Shown one piece after another: positions 1-8,900 of a stretch of DNA of 64,000 nucleotides. This DNA comes from Streptomyces adelaidensis. GTDB taxonomy: Bacteria; Actinomycetota; Actinomycetes; Streptomycetales; Streptomycetaceae. The position numbers and the translations under genes were made by a program. The DNA lies in contig NZ_JAEMUX010000014.1 of the NCBI RefSeq assembly GCF_016598475.1, forward strand, positions 62,001 through 126,000, written 5' to 3'. The notes under the pieces are model-generated. The model saw only the letters and a program-made list of their open reading frames with translations. It was not told the DNA's origin and ran no database searches. Numbering within the stretch: position 1 is the first letter of the stretch; the number at the start of each line of letters is the position of its first letter.

Positions 1-35
1 GTGGTGCGACCGGCGACGGCCCGATTCCCCAACAT
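1..35 (-). CDS. possible start of a divergent gene (partial)
   Basis: An ATG on the minus strand at 35 follows the purine-rich stretch AAGGGGGAG and opens a frame that runs off the window edge (MLGNRAVAGR...). Only eleven codons are visible, so no function can be given. A gene divergent from the MerR regulator would fit the dyad between them, because MerR-type regulators often control a neighbouring transporter. This is inference. Confidence 0.25.
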   Translation of the reverse strand, partial: MLGNRAVAGRT

Positions 36-71
36 GACTCCCCCTTGCGGGCCACCCGTCGGCCACCCCTG

Positions 72-123
72 TTGGGTAGCGGCACTATCCGAGTGGCCAT
101 GTTTAGATAGTGCCGCTACCCAA
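72..123. promoter_or_regulatory. perfect 18-bp inverted repeat, probable MerR operator
   Basis: The arm TTGGGTAGCGGCACTATC (72-89) is repeated as its exact reverse complement at 106-123, with a 16-nt spacer. It ends 15 nt before the chosen GTG start of the MerR gene and sits between that gene and a possible divergent gene. MerR-family proteins bind dyads in promoter spacers, so autoregulation is the simplest reading. Confidence 0.6.
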
Positions 124-138
124 GGGAAGGCGCAAGAC

Positions 139-783
139 GTGCGGCTGGCCGAGTTGAGCAGACAGAGCGGCGTGTCCACCGCGACGATCAAGTACTACCT
201 GCGCGAGGGCCTGTTGGCGCCGGGCCGCCAGGTGAACGCGACGACAGCCGAGTACGACGAGGAGCATCTGCGCCGGCTGCGGCTGGTGCGGGCGTTGATC
301 CAGGTCGGAAAGGTGCCGGTGGCGACGGTCAAGGAAGTCCTCGGGCATGTCGACGACGATTCCCTGGGCCGTACGATCCGCCTGGGCGCGGCGCTGTGGG
401 CGCTGCCGCAGGGGCCGGAGCCGGACGAGGAGGACCCGGCGACGGTGACCGCGCGCGCCGAGGTGGACCGCCTGCTGGCCCGGCTCGGCTGGGAGACCTC
501 GCGCGAGATGAGCACCCTCTCCCCCGTTCACCGCTCCCTGGTCGCGGCGGTCGCCACGCTGAAACGGCTCGGCTATCCCTGTGACGCCGAAGCGCTGGCC
601 CCGTACGCGGAGTTGATGCGCCGGGTGGCACAACTGGACCTGGACTCCATGGAGACGCACGCCTCGGAGGCGGAGCAGGTGGAGACAGCGGTGTCGTCGG
701 CGGTGCTCTTCGAGCCGGTGCTGCGCTCGCTGCACCGGCTGGCGCAGGAGGAGGAGTCGGCGCGGCGGTACGGCATCGAGTAG
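139..783 (+). CDS. MerR-family transcriptional regulator
   Basis: The protein has 214 aa from GTG 139. An open frame continues upstream to position 1, but it runs through the inverted repeat at 72-123, and GTG 139 has a GGGAAGG ribosome site close upstream, so this start is preferred. Residues 1-30 form a MerR winged-helix start (RLAELSRQSGVSTATIKYY, then LREGLLAPGR), followed by the second helix pair around residues 35-70. The C-terminal 120 residues are helical and resemble no effector domain I can name. It probably acts as a DNA-bending repressor/activator of itself and of a gene off the left edge; the ligand is unknown. A strong terminator follows. Confidence 0.85.
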   Translation: MRLAELSRQSGVSTATIKYYLREGLLAPGRQVNATTAEYDEEHLRRLRLVRALIQVGKVPVATVKEVLGHVDDDSLGRTIRLGAALWALPQGPEPDEEDPATVTARAEVDRLLARLGWETSREMSTLSPVHRSLVAAVATLKRLGYPCDAEALAPYAELMRRVAQLDLDSMETHASEAEQVETAVSSAVLFEPVLRSLHRLAQEEESARRYGIE

Positions 784-808
784 GCCGCACAGAGTGGCGC
801 GCACGAGA

Positions 809-836
809 AAGGCCCTCCACCGAGGTGGAGGGCCTT
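809..836. terminator. terminator between merR and the tRNA array
   Basis: AAGGCCCTCCAC pairs perfectly (12 bp) with GTGGAGGGCCTT around a 4-nt CGAG loop. It lies between the plus-strand regulator and the minus-strand tRNA genes, so it can serve both directions. Confidence 0.8.
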
Positions 837-845
837 CACTATGCG

Positions 846-918
846 TACCCCCGACCGGATTCGAACCGGCGCTACCGCCTTGAGAGGGCGGCGTGCTAGG
901 CCGCTACACAACGGGGGC
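846..918 (-). tRNA. tRNA-Glu (CTC)
   Basis: On the minus strand this is a 73-nt cloverleaf beginning GCCCCCG and ending CGGGGGTA. The anticodon loop is CTCTCAA, giving anticodon CTC (Glu). The T-arm has GGTTCGAATCC. CCA is not encoded. It is nearly identical to the copy at 1042-1114. Confidence 0.95.
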
Positions 919-949
919 CCTAGCGATCCTGCGTTTCCGCAGGCCCGAG

Positions 950-1021
950 CTGGTCTACCTGGACTCGAACCAAGAATGACGGTACCAGAAACCGTAGTGT
1001 TGCCAATTACACCATAGACCA
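950..1021 (-). tRNA. tRNA-Gln (CTG)
   Basis: A 72-nt minus-strand cloverleaf with acceptor stem TGGTCTA/TAGACCA, discriminator G and T-arm GGTTCGAGTCC. The anticodon loop TTTCTGG gives anticodon CTG (Gln). No 3' CCA is encoded. Streptomyces are expected to charge this tRNA with Glu through GluRS and then amidate it. Confidence 0.95.
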
Positions 1022-1041
1022 ATGTGGTTTAAACCAATGCG

Positions 1042-1114
1042 TACCCCCGACCGGATTCGAACCGGCGCTACCGCCTTGAGAGGGCGGCGTGCTAGGCCGC
1101 TACACAACGGGGGC
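1042..1114 (-). tRNA. tRNA-Glu (CTC)
   Basis: A second 73-nt tRNA-Glu with the same body as the copy at 846-918: anticodon loop CTCTCAA (CTC), acceptor GCCCCCG. Its downstream flank (about CCCTAGCGATCCTGC) is also shared with that copy, which suggests tandem duplication of a Gln-Glu unit. Confidence 0.95.
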
Positions 1115-1176
1115 CCTAGCGATCCTGCATGAGAGTCAGTGGGTGCGACCCTGGCTGACCCTCCGGGAAGGATCTG

Positions 1177-1249
1177 TACCCCCGACCGGATTCGAACCGG
1201 CGCTACTGCCGTGAGAGGGCAGCGTGCTAGGCCGCTACACAACGGGGGC
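1177..1249 (-). tRNA. tRNA-Glu (CTC), variant anticodon stem
   Basis: A third 73-nt tRNA-Glu, anticodon CTC. It differs from the other two in compensated anticodon-stem changes (CTGCC/GGCAG instead of CCGCC/GGCGG) and has C instead of A at the last loop position. It is an isodecoder. Confidence 0.95.
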
Positions 1250-1291
1250 TTCGCGGAGCTGGATCTCCGCGATGCAGATGAGCTCTGCGAG

Positions 1292-1363
1292 CTGGCCTAC
1301 CTGGACTCGAACCAAGACTAACGGAACCAGAAACCGTCGTGCTGCCAATTACACCATAGGCCA
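1292..1363 (-). tRNA. tRNA-Gln (CTG), first gene of the array
   Basis: A 72-nt minus-strand cloverleaf, acceptor TGGCCTA/TAGGCCA, anticodon CTG. It differs from the other tRNA-Gln copy in acceptor, D-arm and variable-region bases. Being most upstream on the minus strand, it is probably nearest the array promoter. Confidence 0.95.
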
Positions 1364-1453
1364 CTGGAACGCAACCCCCGGTGGAGATCTTGTTCTAGCT
1401 TGCGTCCTCGGTTCCGGCCTTTCGGCCCGCTCCCCGGCGGCGCAGAAAGAACA

Positions 1454-2185
1454 TTACCCGAAGGTGGACGGCGCTCCAAAACGGGTATCCGCGCCGAGGA
1501 TCGCGGGGAGTTCGGCGAGGGTGGCGATCCGGTGCGGCCCGATCGGCGGGTCGATGGTCGCGTGGAGACCACCGCGGTCGATCCAGACCGACAGCAGACC
1601 CGCCTCGGCCGCGCCCCGCCCGTCGATCTCCGGGTGATCGCCGACGTACGCGACCTCGTGCGGCGGCAGCTCAAGGGCCTCGCAGGCCGCGTGGAACGCC
1701 TCGGCGGCCGGCTTGTGGACACCCAGCTCGGCCGCGCACAGCACCGCCTCGAAGCGGTCCCATACGCCGAGGACGCGCAGTTTGGGGTCCTGGACCCGGA
1801 TCGTGGAGTTCGACAGCACGGCGTGCCGGTGGCTGGCGGCGAGGGCGTCCAGGATGGGCAGGACGTCCGGGAAGAGGGTCCAGGCCCGCTCGTAGTGAGC
1901 GATGTAACGCCCGAACCAGGCGTCGGCCTCCGCATCGCTCATCGGCTCCGCCAGGAAGTCCCGGACGCGATCGCGCCGGGTGGCCTCCCAGTCGATCCCG
2001 CCCGCCGCGTACCGCGCCCACTGCTGATCCGTGAGCTCCCGCCAGCGCCGCAGCGCCTGTTCGACCGACTCGTACCCGTCGAGCAGCCTCTCGGCTGCCA
2101 AGTGGTCCCCCATTCCGGCCCGGTCGGCCGTGGTGTAGTCGAAGAGCGTGTCGTCGACGTCCCAGACCACGGCTTTGATGTCCAT
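1454..2185 (-). CDS. HAD-superfamily hydrolase
   Basis: 243 aa from ATG 2185. The HAD signature is clear: motif I DVDDTLFD with nucleophile Asp9 and Asp11, motif II LSNST near residue 120, a motif III Lys-Pro (HKPAAEAF), and motif IV GDHPEIDGRGAAEAG. A helical cap lies between motifs I and II (C1 type). Such proteins are usually phosphatases or haloacid dehalogenases; the substrate cannot be read from sequence. The gene is divergent from the RelE-like gene, with about 110 nt between the starts, and its 3' end faces the tRNA array promoter. Confidence 0.85.
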   Translation of the reverse strand: MDIKAVVWDVDDTLFDYTTADRAGMGDHLAAERLLDGYESVEQALRRWRELTDQQWARYAAGGIDWEATRRDRVRDFLAEPMSDAEADAWFGRYIAHYERAWTLFPDVLPILDALAASHRHAVLSNSTIRVQDPKLRVLGVWDRFEAVLCAAELGVHKPAAEAFHAACEALELPPHEVAYVGDHPEIDGRGAAEAGLLSVWIDRGGLHATIDPPIGPHRIATLAELPAILGADTRFGAPSTFG

Positions 2186-2296
2186 GATCCGACGGTAACC
2201 CGCGACCGGGGGTGACGTCCGCCGGATTGCCGAGCCCGCCCGGGGGCGATTGCCGTAGCGTGGTGGGACCGACGAGCGAGAGACCGAGCCACAGCC

Positions 2297-2581
2297 ATGA
2301 CCGAATACCGTGTCCAGTTCACTGTCGAGGCCCGCGCGACGTACGACGCCCTGCCCGGAGAGCGCCGGGCACAGTTGGCCAAAGCCGTGCGCATACTGGC
2401 CCGCGATCCGTTCCGCAAGACGTCGACCGCTCAGCTCGGCCCGGACGAGCATCTGCGCAAGGCCTACGTGGCTCCGGGTGTGATGCTGGAGTACATGGTG
2501 GCGGGCGCAATCATGGTCGTGGTGGTTCTGGAGATCTTCGACGAGAGTGCCTATCTGATCGACGAGAACGACGCCGTCTGA
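2297..2581 (+). CDS. RelE/ParE-family toxin-like protein (orphan)
   Basis: 94 aa. The fold pattern is RelE-like: an N-terminal strand (YRVQFTVEARATYDALP), two helices with arginines (RRAQLAKAVRILARDPF), then strands HLRKAYVAPGVMLEY and IMVVVVLEIFDES. RelE proteins are mRNA interferases; ParE relatives poison gyrase. No antitoxin gene is visible upstream (a divergent HAD gene) or downstream (a convergent gltX behind a terminator), so it may be an orphan or a domesticated member. Start ATG 2297; promoter not identified. Confidence 0.7.
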   Translation: MTEYRVQFTVEARATYDALPGERRAQLAKAVRILARDPFRKTSTAQLGPDEHLRKAYVAPGVMLEYMVAGAIMVVVVLEIFDESAYLIDENDAV

Positions 2582-2585
2582 CACG

Positions 2586-2631
2586 AACGCTGAGGGGCGG
2601 CACCCGGATCCGGGTGCCGCCCCTCAGCGTT
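2586..2631. terminator. 46-nt perfect palindrome, bidirectional terminator
   Basis: A 23-nt arm beginning AACGCTGAGGGGC at 2586 is followed with no spacer by its exact reverse complement, centred on GGATCC at 2606-2611. It lies between the convergent relE-like gene and gltX, so it most likely terminates both transcripts. Confidence 0.85.
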
Positions 2632-2651
2632 CTACGTCCGCCGCCTCTGCC

Positions 2652-4127
2652 TTACGCGCCGAGCTTCGCCAGCGCCGCGTCGATGCGGGTCAGGGTCTTC
2701 TCCTTGCCCAGGATCTCCAGGGACTCGAAGAGGGGCAGGCCGATGGTGCGGCCGGTGACGGCTACGCGGACGGGGGCCTGGGCCTTGCCGAGCTTGAGGC
2801 CGTGGGCCTGGCCGGCGGCCAGGACGGCCTCCTTGAGGGACTCGGCCGAGGTCCAGTCGGCCGCCTCCAGCTTCTCCTTCGCCGTGCGCAGGAGCGCGTC
2901 GGAGCCCTCTTTCATGGCCTTCGCCCAGGACGCCTCGTCCTCGGCGGGCTCCGGGAGGAACAGGAAGTCGACGTTCTCCGTGATCTCCGAGAGGACCTTG
3001 AGGCGGGTCTGCGCGTGCGGGGCGATGGCCTCCCACTTCGCCTCGTCGAAGTCCTCCGGCGCCCAGGTGGCGAAGGGGGCTTTCAGCCACGGGGCGCAGC
3101 GCTCGGTGAAGTCCTTCACATCCAGCAGGCGGACGTGGTCGGCGTTGATCGCCTCGGCCTTCTTCAGGTCGAAACGGGCCGGGTTGGGGTTGACGTCGGC
3201 GACGTCGAAGGCGGCGACCATCTCCTCGATCGTGAAGATGTCCTGGTCCGCCGAGAGCGACCAGCCGAGGAGGGAGAGGTAGTTGAGCAGGCCCTCAGGG
3301 AGGAAGCCGCGCTCCCGGTAGAGGTTGAGCGACGACTGCGGGTCACGCTTCGAGAGCTTCTTGTTGCCCTCGCCCATCACATACGGCAGATGACCGAAGG
3401 ACGGGATCTCCTTCGCGATGCCCAGCTCCGTCAGCGCCTTGTAGAGGGCGATCTGACGGGGGGTCGAGGAGAGCAGGTCCTCGCCGCGCAGGACGTGGGT
3501 GATCTCCATCAGCGCGTCGTCGACCGGGTTGACCAGCGTGTAGAGCGGGGCGCCGTTCGCGCGGACGATGCCGTAGTCCGGCACGTTCTCCGGGGTGAAG
3601 GTCAGCTCGCCGCGGACCAGGTCCGTGAAGGTGATCGTCTCGTCGGGCATCCGGAAGCGGACGATCGGCTCACGGCCCTCCGCCTCGTACCGATCCTTCT
3701 GCTCCGGGCCGACCTCGCGGCACTTCCCGTCGTAGCCGGAGGGCTTGCCGGCGGCGCGGGCGGCGTCGCGGCGCTCCTCCAGCTCCGAGGCGGTGCAGTA
3801 GCAGTGGTACGCATGGCCGGCCTCCTGGAGCTTCTCGGCGACCTCCTTGTACGTGTCCATCCGCTGCGACTGGCGGTACGGCGCGTGCGGGCCGCCCACC
3901 TCGGGGCCCTCGTCCCAGGTGAATCCCAGCCAGCGCAGGGAGTCCAGGAGCTGCTCGTAGGACTCCTCGGAGTCACGGGCCGCGTCGGTGTCCTCGATGC
4001 GGAAGACGAACGTGCCGCCGGTGTGGCGGGCGAACGCCCAGTTGAACAGGGCCGTGCGGACCAGGCCCACATGGGGGTTGCCGGTCGGGGACGGACAGAA
4101 ACGTACGCGGACGGATCCGTTAGCCAC
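2652..4127 (-). CDS. gltX: glutamate--tRNA ligase
   Basis: 491 aa, class I synthetase of normal length. The HIGH-type motif is HVGL at residues 19-22 ([10 protein letters not shown]) and the KMSKS motif is KKLSKRD near residue 256. It charges tRNA-Glu. In actinobacteria without GlnRS it is expected to be non-discriminating and to mis-charge tRNA-Gln for GatCAB, which fits the Glu/Gln-only tRNA array next door. The start is GTG 4127 (codons GTG GCT AAC). The first 8 nt overlap the end of the FAH-family gene, so the two are probably translationally coupled. It ends before the 46-nt palindrome. Confidence 0.97.
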   Translation of the reverse strand: MANGSVRVRFCPSPTGNPHVGLVRTALFNWAFARHTGGTFVFRIEDTDAARDSEESYEQLLDSLRWLGFTWDEGPEVGGPHAPYRQSQRMDTYKEVAEKLQEAGHAYHCYCTASELEERRDAARAAGKPSGYDGKCREVGPEQKDRYEAEGREPIVRFRMPDETITFTDLVRGELTFTPENVPDYGIVRANGAPLYTLVNPVDDALMEITHVLRGEDLLSSTPRQIALYKALTELGIAKEIPSFGHLPYVMGEGNKKLSKRDPQSSLNLYRERGFLPEGLLNYLSLLGWSLSADQDIFTIEEMVAAFDVADVNPNPARFDLKKAEAINADHVRLLDVKDFTERCAPWLKAPFATWAPEDFDEAKWEAIAPHAQTRLKVLSEITENVDFLFLPEPAEDEASWAKAMKEGSDALLRTAKEKLEAADWTSAESLKEAVLAAGQAHGLKLGKAQAPVRVAVTGRTIGLPLFESLEILGKEKTLTRIDAALAKLGA

Positions 4128-4896
4128 GCTTGATCACCTTGTTGGTGAGAGTGCCGATGCCTTCGATGGTGACGGCGACCTCGTCGCCGACGTTGAGGGG
4201 GCCGACCCCTGCCGGGGTGCCCGTGAGGATCACGTCGCCGGGGAGCAGCGTCATGGCCTCGGTGATGTTGACGATCAGGTCCTCGATGGAGTGGATCATC
4301 TCGCTCGTCCGGCCGAGCTGGCGCTGTTCGCCGTTGACCGTGAGCTGGATGGTCAGGTCGTCCGGGACGAGGTCGGTCTCCACCCAGGGGCCGAGCGGGC
4401 AGGCGGTGTCGAAGCCCTTGGCCCGGGCCCACTGCTTCTCGCGCTTCTGGACGTCGCGGGCGGTGACGTCGTTGGCACAGGTGTAGCCGAAGATCACGTC
4501 CTTGACGCGTTCCCGCGGGACCTCGCGGCACATACGGCCGATGACGACGGCCAGCTCGGCCTCGTGGTGCAGGTCCTCGGAGAAGGCGGGGTACTGGATC
4601 TCGTCGCCGGAGCCGATCACCGAGGTGGCCGGCTTGAAGAAGGCGAAGGGGGCGTCGGGGACCTCGTTGCCCAGCTCCCTGGCGTGTTCGGCGTAGTTGC
4701 GGCCGAAGGCCACGACCTTGTTGGGGAGCACCGGCGGCAGCAGCCTGACCTTGCTCAGCGGGACCTTCGTACCGGAGAGCTCGAAGTCCGCGAAAGGAAT
4801 GCCCTTGATGATGTCGAGGACGAGCTCGTCCGGCTTGTCGCCCTCGACCGCTCCGAAGGCTACGTTCCCGTCGATGGAGAACCTGGCGATGCGCAC
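4120..4896 (-). CDS. fumarylacetoacetate hydrolase family protein
   Basis: 258 aa from GTG 4896, with an AAGGGG ribosome site about 12 nt upstream. It has an N-terminal cap ([20 protein letters not shown]) and a catalytic FAH domain with the motifs [12 protein letters not shown], an acidic metal site in [17 protein letters not shown], and [19 protein letters not shown]. Family members are 2-hydroxyhepta-2,4-diene-1,7-dioate isomerases, acylpyruvases or oxaloacetate decarboxylases; the substrate is not determined here. It overlaps gltX by 8 nt and is first in that operon. Confidence 0.9.
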   Translation of the reverse strand: MRIARFSIDGNVAFGAVEGDKPDELVLDIIKGIPFADFELSGTKVPLSKVRLLPPVLPNKVVAFGRNYAEHARELGNEVPDAPFAFFKPATSVIGSGDEIQYPAFSEDLHHEAELAVVIGRMCREVPRERVKDVIFGYTCANDVTARDVQKREKQWARAKGFDTACPLGPWVETDLVPDDLTIQLTVNGEQRQLGRTSEMIHSIEDLIVNITEAMTLLPGDVILTGTPAGVGPLNVGDEVAVTIEGIGTLTNKVIKRG

Positions 4897-5038
4897 GGGA
4901 TGCTTGCGCCCCTTAACTGAGCTGGCTGGCTGGAGTCTGACGCTCCAGGCTAACGCGGGGAGAGGGGCCCGCCTCGCGCATTGATGCCGTACGCGTTCAC
5001 GTATGTGTCGGCGTGTGGGGCGGCCGGGGCGCGGGGAA

Positions 5039-5064
5039 GGGCGCCCCGCTCGTGCCGGGCGCCC
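5039..5064 (-). terminator. hairpin after the microprotein gene
   Basis: GGGCGCC at 5039-5045 and GGGCGCCC at 5057-5064 can pair through their palindromic GGCGCC cores around an 11-nt loop. The site lies between the microprotein stop and the FAH-family start and could separate the two transcripts. Confidence 0.4.
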
Positions 5065-5153
5065 CTCGTCCTCGGTGCTCACAGGAAACCGCCGGTTTTT
5101 CACAGCGACCGGCTTGAGCGGTCGGCGGATCGTGCGCGTACTTGAGGTTGCAA

Positions 5154-5333
5154 CTACTCCGCGACCTGGACCGGAAGGTCCATCAGGATCGTCCGGCGCG
5201 GGTTGGCGGTCTGGGAGGGGAGGTCGACGGAGTGCTCCTGCTCCGGCGTGCGCAGGTCCTCGGCATCGGCGAGGTGGGTCAGCGTGGTGCGCCGGGGGTT
5301 GGCTATGGTGCGGAACATCGTCGTCGTCTTCAC
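5154..5333 (-). CDS. small protein with duplicated ANPRRT motif
   Basis: 59 codons from GTG 5333, or 54 aa from the in-frame ATG 5318 (MFRTIANPRRTTLTHL...). The motif TIANPRRTTLTHL is repeated near the end as QTANPRRTILMDL, separated by an acidic linker (ADAEDLRTPEQEHSVDLPS). Codon use has the high third-position GC of real Streptomyces genes. There is no signal peptide and no cysteine. It shares its strand with the FAH-gltX operon, 257 nt upstream of it, and is divergent from conservon 1. I recognise no family; a regulatory peptide, a small basic binding protein or a modified-peptide precursor are all possible. Confidence 0.6.
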   Translation of the reverse strand: MKTTTMFRTIANPRRTTLTHLADAEDLRTPEQEHSVDLPSQTANPRRTILMDLPVQVAE

Positions 5334-5933
5334 TGTTGTCCAGGACCTCGTCGTGTGCGGGCGCCGGGCGGGCCGTGAAGGCCGCCCCAGAAGCGCGGGT
5401 TGTCGGATTCGCCATCCCTGTAAAGCGTCAGGCTAAACATCCGATTCCCGGGTCAACTCGCGAAGAAGGCATGATCGCGTGTGAGTTTCCTCACTCACCC
5501 ATAGGCAAACCGGGCAATTCCGGCCATCAAGTCGCCCCCGCGAAACGGGCATAAGGCACCTGAAGCCCGCATTCCGCTCCTGATCATGGCGACTGGGACA
5601 CCCTGCCCACGTCCAGGAATCGCACGGGTATGCCCCGTATAAAGGCAATCTCCATACACGCTCGGTGACGCTCACCTCACGCACTGTCACAGTGAACAGA
5701 CCGTTACCCATTGGCCTTGTTGGAGATCCGGCACTGTGCTGGAATTCCACGGACCGCCGCAGGAACGTACCGGCGCGAGGGCGCAGAGCAGCGCCCGGCG
5801 GCGGTGGACAGGGGGAGCCAGCGCCGGTCACTCACGACCACCAATTGGGGACGTATTCAGGGCGCCCCCGAAGACGCCGACACCGTCCCGCCGTTCACGC
5901 GGTGGGGCGCCTGGTCCAGAGGTTGCGACGCTA
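5334..5933. other. divergent intergenic region upstream of conservon 1
   Basis: About 600 nt between the microprotein start and the chosen cvnA1 start. It contains less GC-rich patches (for example around 5630-5720) that suit promoters. The cvnA1 frame stays open back to GTG 5736, but that part reads as low-complexity Arg/Pro/Ser and is probably untranslated. I see no convincing gene. Confidence 0.5.
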
Positions 5934-8900
5934 GTGCAGGGACGTTTCAAGAGGGATGGCAGCGCTTCGGCGGAGCCGGAGCCACACAAGGGAACCGGTA
6001 ACGGTTCCTCCCCCCAGCACGCCCAGAACCCAGGTCCGGCGGAGATCGGCGACGGCGGTGAGCGCTCCGGGCGCCCCGGCTCGTCAGTTCCTCCCAAGCC
6101 GCCCGGGAAGTCCAAGGGCGGCAACAAGTCCGGTGGCCCCGGTTCCCGAATAGCCCTGCGCAACTGGCGCATCTCGACCCGTCTCGTCTCGCTGCTCGCC
6201 CTCCCCGTGGTGGCGGCGACCTCGCTCGGCGCACTGCGCATCGGCGACAACGTGGACGACATCCAGCAGCTGGAGAACATGCGGCTGCTGACCGACATGA
6301 CCAAGCAGGCGACCGAGCTCGCCGCCGCGCTCCAGCAGGAGCGCGACCTGTCCGCCGGTCCCCTCGCGCACGGCCGGAACGCCAACGACCTGACGGTCAA
6401 GGGCACCCGCGTGAAGACCGACCAGGCCCGCATCCAGTTCACGGACGCGACCCAGGAAGCCGACAGCTCGAGCATCACCGGCCGGCTGCCCGGCGTCCGG
6501 GACAGCCTCGTCCGCGTGGTGCGCGAGCTCTACAACCTCAGCAGCATCCGCAAGACCGCGTACAGCGACCCCCGGAACTCCACGCAGACGGTCGAGGCGT
6601 ACCACCGGCTGATCGAGCAGCTGCTCGACCTCTCCCAGGACATGGCCGAGGCCACCAGCAACCCGGAGATGATCAAGCGCACGCGCGCCCTGGCGGCGTT
6701 CCCCTCCGCCAAGGAGTTCGCGTCCGTGCAGCGCGCGGTCATCGCGGCGGCCCTGCCCGAGACCAGCGACAAGGCGGGCTCGCTCTCCGAGAACGACCGC
6801 CTGTACGCGTTTTCGGCGCTGGCCAACGAGGAGTCCGAGCGCACCGCCTTCGCCGACATCTACGGCACCGGTGCCGAGGATCTGTTGAAGCCGATCGACG
6901 ACGCGAGCCCCACCATCGAGGCCTCCGACGTCTACGCGGACCGGGTGCTCGCCAGCGCGGGCGGTCTGCGCGGGCAGGACGACCGCTCGTACAAGAACTG
7001 GACCGACGACGCCTCGTCCAAGATCGAGCAGATGAAGAAGATCGAGGGTTCGCTGCTGGAGGAGATGGAGCAGACCGCTCGTACCCTCCGCGCCGACGCC
7101 GAGCAAGAGGCGATCATCTCCGCTGCCCTGATCCTGCTCGTCCTCGGTGTCTCCCTGGTCGGCGCGTTCGTCGTCGCCCGGTCCATGATCCGCTCGCTGC
7201 GCCAGCTGCAGGACACCGCGACCAAGGTCGCTCAGGACCGGCTGCCCGAGCTGGTCAAGCAGCTCTCGGAGTCGGACCCGCAGGACGTCGACACCTCCGT
7301 CGAGTCGGTCGGTGTGCACTCCCGGGACGAGATCGGCCAGGTGGCCGCGGCCTTCGACGACGTGCACCGCGAGGCCGTACGACTGGCCGCCGAGCAGGCC
7401 CTGCTGCGGGGCAACGTCAACGCGATGTTCACCAACCTCTCCCGCCGCTCCCAGGGCCTCATCCAGCGTCAGCTGTCGCTCATCTCCGAACTGGAGTCCC
7501 GCGAGGCCGACCCGGACCAGCTCTCCTCCCTCTTCAAGCTCGACCACCTCGCCACCCGCATGCGCCGTAACGGTGAGAACCTCCTGGTCCTCGCCGGTGA
7601 GGAGCCCGGCCGCCGCTGGACCCGTCCGGTGCCGCTGGTCGACGTGCTCCGCGCCGCCGCGTCCGAGGTGGAGCAGTACGAGCGCATCGAGCTGTCCTCG
7701 GTGCCGACCACCGAGGTCGCCGGCCGCGTCGTCAACGACCTCGTGCACCTGCTCGCCGAGCTGCTGGAGAACGCCACCTCTTTCTCCTCCCCGCAGACCA
7801 AGGTCAAGGTCACCGGTCACGCGCTGCCCGACGGCCGCGTACTGATCGAGATCCACGACACCGGCATCGGACTCTCCCCGGAGGACCTCGCCGCGATCAA
7901 CGAGCGGCTCGCCTCGCCGCCCACCGTGGACGTCTCGGTCTCCCGCCGCATGGGTCTGTTCGTGGTCGGCCGGCTGTCGCAGAGACACGGCATCCGTATC
8001 CAGCTGCGTCCGTCCGACTCGGGCGGTACGACCGCGCTCGTCATGCTTCCCGTCGACGTGGCGCAGGGCCACAAGAAGCCGACCCCGGGCATGCCCGGCC
8101 AGGGCGCTCCCTCCACCGGTGGTCCGGCCGCCGCGCAGGCCGCGGCCGGTGCCGCCGCCGCGCGTCGCCAGGCGGGTCCGTCGCTGGGCGGTGGCCCCGC
8201 GGGTGGCCCCGGACTGCTCGGTGCGCCTCCGCAGCGCGGTCAGGTGGGCGCCGGTCAGGGTCCGCGCGCCGCGCTTCCGGGCAACCCCGGCAACTCCGGC
8301 GGTCCGGGCGGTTTCAGCAACCCGGGCAACCCCGGTGGACGGCGTGGGCCGCAGGGCGGTCCGCCTGCGCAGGGCGGCCGGCCGGCTCCGGCGGGCGCCG
8401 GTGCCGGTGCGTTCGGTGGCGGTCAGGCGCCGGGTGCCCCGCAGGGTCTGCAGGCCGCCGGGACCGGTGGTCCGGGTGGCTTCGAGAGCTTCGACGACTC
8501 CGCGCGCCAGGGCGGTTTCCAGAGCGGCGGCTTCCAGAGCGGCGCCCCCGGCGCGGGCCGGCCGGGCGGGGCCGACAGCGGTCCTGCCGCAGCGCCGCCG
8601 AAGCAGGGCAAGGAACGTTCCGGCAGGCGTCGTCCGCAGTTGCCCGGCCGCGGTGGTCCGCGTGCCGAGCTGCCCGGCGGCGACTCCTCGGCGCGTACGC
8701 CGAGCTGGAGCGACGACAACGCGCAGCCGCCGGTGCCGCGCGCCTCGCTGGACGCCCCGCGCGGCCACGACGAGCAGCCCGATGTCACCGCGCCGATGCC
8801 GCGCATCGAGCCCGGCCAGGGCCCCGGCCCGGCCACGGACTTCCCGCGTGCCCCGCGTGTCCCGCATGCGGAGTTCGACGCCCGGCGTCCCGACGCGGGC

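Noticed and set aside
103..820. Long minus-strand frames opposite the MerR gene
   Set aside because: They are Arg/Pro/Ala-rich shadows with no ribosome sites or domains, caused by high GC; the plus frame has clear MerR homology.
1224..1637. A 137-aa plus-strand frame across the tRNA array
   Set aside because: It runs through two tRNA genes and then antisense to the HAD gene; no protein signature.
5003..5554. A 183-aa plus-strand frame opposite the microprotein gene
   Set aside because: Composition is low-complexity and the codon bias supports the minus-strand microprotein.
5736..5933. 66-codon N-terminal extension of CvnA1
   Set aside because: The extension reads as random Arg/Pro/Ser; GTG 5934 gives the VQGRFKRDGSA start I associate with this family. 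Kept only as an alternative start.
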